This document shows, piece after piece, positions 52,706 to 55,214 of a stretch of DNA of 55,214 nt. The stretch is from Flavobacterium aciduliphilum (GTDB taxonomy: Bacteria; Bacteroidota; Bacteroidia; Flavobacteriales; Flavobacteriaceae), in NCBI RefSeq assembly GCF_003268855.1, contig NZ_QLSZ01000014.1, positions 1-55,214 on the forward strand, given 5' to 3'. Numbering within the stretch: position 1 is the stretch's first letter; every line of letters begins with the position of its first letter. Position numbers and translations under genes: made by a program. Under the pieces are notes generated by a model. It was not told the origin of the DNA and made no database searches. It was given only the letters and a program-made list of their open reading frames with translations.

Positions 52706-54079
52706 ATTCGCAAAAATGTTACCTAACAATTCATCATTAGTAACTGTTCCTGTGATTTCTCCGAGGTAATAAAGGACTTGTTTGATGTCTATAGCTAATA
52801 AATCGGAAGAGAGTTGTGAATCAATTCCCCAACGTACCTTTTGTATTTCTTCAAGAGCTTTTAGTAAAGCGTCATAATGTCTTGAATTTGTGACTATTGT
52901 TTCGTTATTTCTAAGGACACCCGAATTGATAAAAGAAAAAAGTTTGTTTTTAAGTTCGTCAATTCCCGATTTGTTTTTAGCGCTAATAAAGAGTGAGTTT
53001 GAGATTTGAGATTTGAGATTCGACATTAAATCAGCTGTCATTAAATCGGTTTTGTTAAAGAGAACCAGCAAGGTTTTTAACGGATACTGGTTTTTGATTC
53101 GTTCCATTTCAATTTTGAGATCTTCAATACGGCTAACGTTCAATGTAGAACTGTCTATTAAGAATAGCACGACTTGTGCTTGATCCATCTTTTCGAATGT
53201 TTTTTTGATCCCGATGTTTTCCACAACATCATTTGTTTCGCGAATTCCAGCCGTATCAATAAAGCGAAAACTAATACCATCAATAATCAATTCATCTTCT
53301 ATGGTATCACGCGTGGTTCCTGCAATTTCTGAAACTATTGCCCGTTCTTCATTTAGAAGGGCATTTAATAAAGTTGATTTCCCTACATTAGGTTCGCCAA
53401 CAATAGCAACCGGTATCCCGTTTTTTATGACATTTCCTAACGCAAAAGAATCGATTAAACGTTTGAGAACAAATTCAATGCGTTCTACTAACGTTTTGAA
53501 CTGACTTCTATCGGCAAATTCGACGTCTTCTTCGGCAAAATCCAATTCCAATTCAATAAGTGACGCAAAATTGAGTAATTCTTCACGCAATTTTCCTATT
53601 TCATTACTAAACCCACCCCGCATTTGTTGCATGGCAATTTGGTGAGATGTTTCATTATCAGAAGCAATTAAATCGGCAACCGCTTCGGCTTGTGATAAAT
53701 CCAATTTTCCGTTCAAGAAAGCTCTAAGAGTAAATTCACCTGCTTGCGCCATGCGACACCCTTTTCGTAACAATAATTGGATAATTTGTTGCTGTATAAA
53801 CGTCGAACCATGACATGAAATTTCGATAACATCTTCTCCTGTATAGGAATTGGGATTTCTGAACAATGAAATTAAAACTTGGTCATAGATTTTAGTACCT
53901 TCTCTAATTGTACCCAAATGAATTGTATGTGTCTTTTGTTTGGTAATGTCTTTTCCTGAAATGGATTGAAAAATTTGGGAAACCACTGCAAACGCGTCTT
54001 TTCCCGATACCCGAATGATAGCCACAGCTCCAGCACCTGAAGGCGTCGCTAGTGCCACAATAGTTTCTTGATTTATCAT
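52688..54079 (-). CDS. mnmE: tRNA modification GTPase MnmE (TrmE)
   Basis: 463 aa from ATG 54079 (MINQETIVALATPSGAGAVA). An ATG five codons upstream (54094) lies beside the -7 box TATTTTTG (minus, 54084-54091) and is unlikely. It has an N-terminal folate-binding domain, a helical domain and an inserted G domain with GEPNVGKSTLLNALL, a DTAGIRE switch and NKTD. The C-terminus IFANFCIGK carries the catalytic Cys. With MnmG it makes the cmnm5 modification of wobble U34. The gene is intact although its 3' end borders the putative island. Confidence 0.97.
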   Translation of the reverse strand: MINQETIVALATPSGAGAVAIIRVSGKDAFAVVSQIFQSISGKDITKQKTHTIHLGTIREGTKIYDQVLISLFRNPNSYTGEDVIEISCHGSTFIQQQIIQLLLRKGCRMAQAGEFTLRAFLNGKLDLSQAEAVADLIASDNETSHQIAMQQMRGGFSNEIGKLREELLNFASLIELELDFAEEDVEFADRSQFKTLVERIEFVLKRLIDSFALGNVIKNGIPVAIVGEPNVGKSTLLNALLNEERAIVSEIAGTTRDTIEDELIIDGISFRFIDTAGIRETNDVVENIGIKKTFEKMDQAQVVLFLIDSSTLNVSRIEDLKIEMERIKNQYPLKTLLVLFNKTDLMTADLMSNLKSQISNSLFISAKNKSGIDELKNKLFSFINSGVLRNNETIVTNSRHYDALLKALEEIQKVRWGIDSQLSSDLLAIDIKQVLYYLGEITGTVTNDELLGNIFANFCIGK

Positions 54080-54083
54080 AGGG

Positions 54084-54091
54084 CAAAAATA
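54084..54091 (-). promoter_or_regulatory. -7 element of mnmE
   Basis: The minus strand reads TATTTTTG followed by CC, 4 bases before ATG 54079. This predicts an almost leaderless mRNA. Confidence 0.5.
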
Positions 54092-54238
54092 CATATTTAA
54101 ATTATTTTAGATGTATATCGATTAAAGTATTAAAGCAAGTACTAATTTTATTCTATTTGTAATTTATAAGAAAAATCATGTTTTATATTCTTAGAATTTA
54201 ATACCTTTATAAAACAAATTCAAAATCTTCTTTCTATC

Positions 54239-55069
54239 ATGAAAAAAATATTGTTTCCCACCGATTTTTCTAGCATAGCGAATAATGCTTTTGTACATGC
54301 TTTAGGGCTAGCCAAGCTCATACGTGGAGAGATTATTTTGTTACATACCTATGAGCTTCCTATTATTGATAACCAATTTGAACCTCAAAATTATAAGCAA
54401 ATATTTGATTCATTAAAGCTAACTAATTTTGAGCGTTTTAAAGAAGAATTACCGAAACTTCGTGCTATTGCAGAAGCAAATCATTGTGAGCATATTATCA
54501 TGAGCCAAATTTTAAAAGATGGCGATTTGATGCATATTATAAAAGAAGTTGTTGAAAGCGAGTACATTGATTTTGTAGTTATGGGAACCTCAGGAGCTTC
54601 TGGTTGGAAAGAAATGTTCTTAGGGACCAATACGGGTGAAGTCATTTCAAATTTAAGAGTCCCTGTGTTAAGCATTCCAGAAGGAGCTAAGTATACTAAA
54701 TTGTCTACGTTTGGTTTTACAACTCGTTTTAGAGATAAAGATAAAGAAGCTCTTAGAAGAGTGGTAAAGATAGCTAAACAAGCTGGGGCTACAGTGAAAT
54801 GTTTGTATGTTGAAACAAAACATTCAGACAACAGTCAGACGATATATAATGAATGGAAAGAGGCTTTTAAAGAGGAACCAGTACAGTTTTTTATTATTCC
54901 GAGCAATGATGTTAACAGTACTATCGAAGAATTTATCATTCACCAAGAAATTGATTTACTTTGTATGTTAACCTATAAAAGAAATTTTTTTCAGTGGCTT
55001 TTCACTACTAGTTTTACAGAAAAAATGTCCTATCATAGTGCTATTCCTATTTTGGTATTGCATGAATAA
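54239..55069 (+). CDS. Universal stress protein, tandem UspA domains
   Basis: 276 aa. Two UspA domains. The first (1-~145) has MKKILFPTDFSSIANNAFVH and VVMGTSGASGWKEMFLGTNT (the nucleotide-binding GxxGx(9)G(S/T) type loop), then VISNLRVPVLSIPEG. The second (~150-276) is degenerate, lacks that loop (LLCMLTYKRNFFQWLF) and ends SAIPILVLHE. Probably a cytoplasmic stress protein in which only the first domain binds ATP. The IS begins 21 bases after the stop. Confidence 0.9.
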   Translation: MKKILFPTDFSSIANNAFVHALGLAKLIRGEIILLHTYELPIIDNQFEPQNYKQIFDSLKLTNFERFKEELPKLRAIAEANHCEHIIMSQILKDGDLMHIIKEVVESEYIDFVVMGTSGASGWKEMFLGTNTGEVISNLRVPVLSIPEGAKYTKLSTFGFTTRFRDKDKEALRRVVKIAKQAGATVKCLYVETKHSDNSQTIYNEWKEAFKEEPVQFFIIPSNDVNSTIEEFIIHQEIDLLCMLTYKRNFFQWLFTTSFTEKMSYHSAIPILVLHE

Positions 55070-55090
55070 CAAAAGAAAAGCCGTCTATTT

Positions 55091-55214
55091 TGCACTGCCC
55101 CCAAAAAGTTAGACACTATTTTGGGGGTATTTTTATGGAAAGAAAAGTCAAGTATGATTATGCATTTAAGTTAGAATGTGTAGAATTAGTTTTAAAGAAG
55201 CATTATTCTTGTGA
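55091..55214 (+). mobile_element. Left end of an IS3-family insertion sequence (continues beyond window)
   Basis: The terminal inverted repeat begins TGCACTGCCCCCAAAAAGTT at 55091, followed by AGACACT. The outer end of CCCCCAAAA (55098-55106) can pair with TTTTGGGGG at about 55119-55127, a 9-bp hairpin just before the transposase start that could limit read-in from flanking promoters. The target duplication cannot be seen because the other end is outside the window. Confidence 0.85.
55135..55214 (+). CDS. IS3-family transposase OrfA, N-terminal fragment
   Basis: The 26 codons present read MERKVKYDYAFKLECVELVL then KKHYSC, the usual start of the helix-turn-helix OrfA protein of IS3 elements. 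The reading frame is open to the last base. OrfB would follow outside the window by programmed frameshifting. Confidence 0.85.
   Translation, partial: MERKVKYDYAFKLECVELVLKKHYSC

Overview
The window looks like a chromosomal stretch of a flavobacterium (Bacteroidota, probably Flavobacterium or a close relative). The DNA is AT-rich. Promoters follow the Bacteroidota -33/-7 pattern (TTG, 19-21 bases, TAnnTTTG), and Shine-Dalgarno sequences are mostly absent. The genes are typical of the group: TlpA-type lipoproteins, a T9SS-type C-terminal tail, a RibBA with a degenerate second domain, DUF5606, and glutaminyl cyclase. Both edges are ends of IS3-family insertion sequences (bases 1-90 and from 55091), so this may be a chromosomal segment, or a whole contig, bounded by IS copies.

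Layout. 1-8.3 kb: IS remnant, glutaminyl cyclase, the SRP RNA gene, dipeptide epimerase, a VOC protein, an SDR, a transaldolase-like aldolase, two thioredoxin-fold proteins and RibBA. 8.3-14.2 kb: a minus-strand run of tpx, diacylglycerol kinase, ftsK, lolA, LptF/G permease and ribBA (envelope and division). 14.4-18 kb: heme A synthase, CCA-adding enzyme, a GxxExxY gene inside a 19-bp inverted repeat, and tsaC.

18-32 kb: a surface-polysaccharide/LPS region. It opens with the decayed 3' end of a DegT-type sugar aminotransferase. Glycosyltransferases with gmd and fcl (GDP-mannose to GDP-fucose) follow on the plus strand. A mosaic of GT2, GT4 and GT9 transferases, a polysaccharide deacetylase and a WaaP-like kinase comes next, probably for LPS core assembly.

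32-46.5 kb: housekeeping genes (dapD, ruvX, HAD phosphatase, def, DUF5606, mazG, a MutS2-like gene without Smr, ung, porin, sdaA, dnaK, tRNA-Tyr). Two N-terminally deleted gene remnants lie among them, a class I aminotransferase and the cytoplasmic domain of a Kup potassium transporter.

46.6-55.2 kb: a TlpA-type lipoprotein, a secreted endonuclease I with lamin-tail and T9SS domains, a small accessory island abutting the 3' end of mnmE, mnmE, a tandem universal stress protein and the right-hand IS. The island (about 49.96-52.69 kb) is the most novel-looking part. It is bracketed by two direct copies of the 18-bp mnmE 3'-end sequence, which resembles the attachment site known for SGI1-type islands. 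It holds a TonB-domain protein, a divergent XRE regulator with two identical-pattern palindromic operators, a chimeric ORF joining a zinc-ribbon N-terminus to half of a SIR2-like protein, and clusters of short direct repeats near mnmE. No integrase is visible in it.
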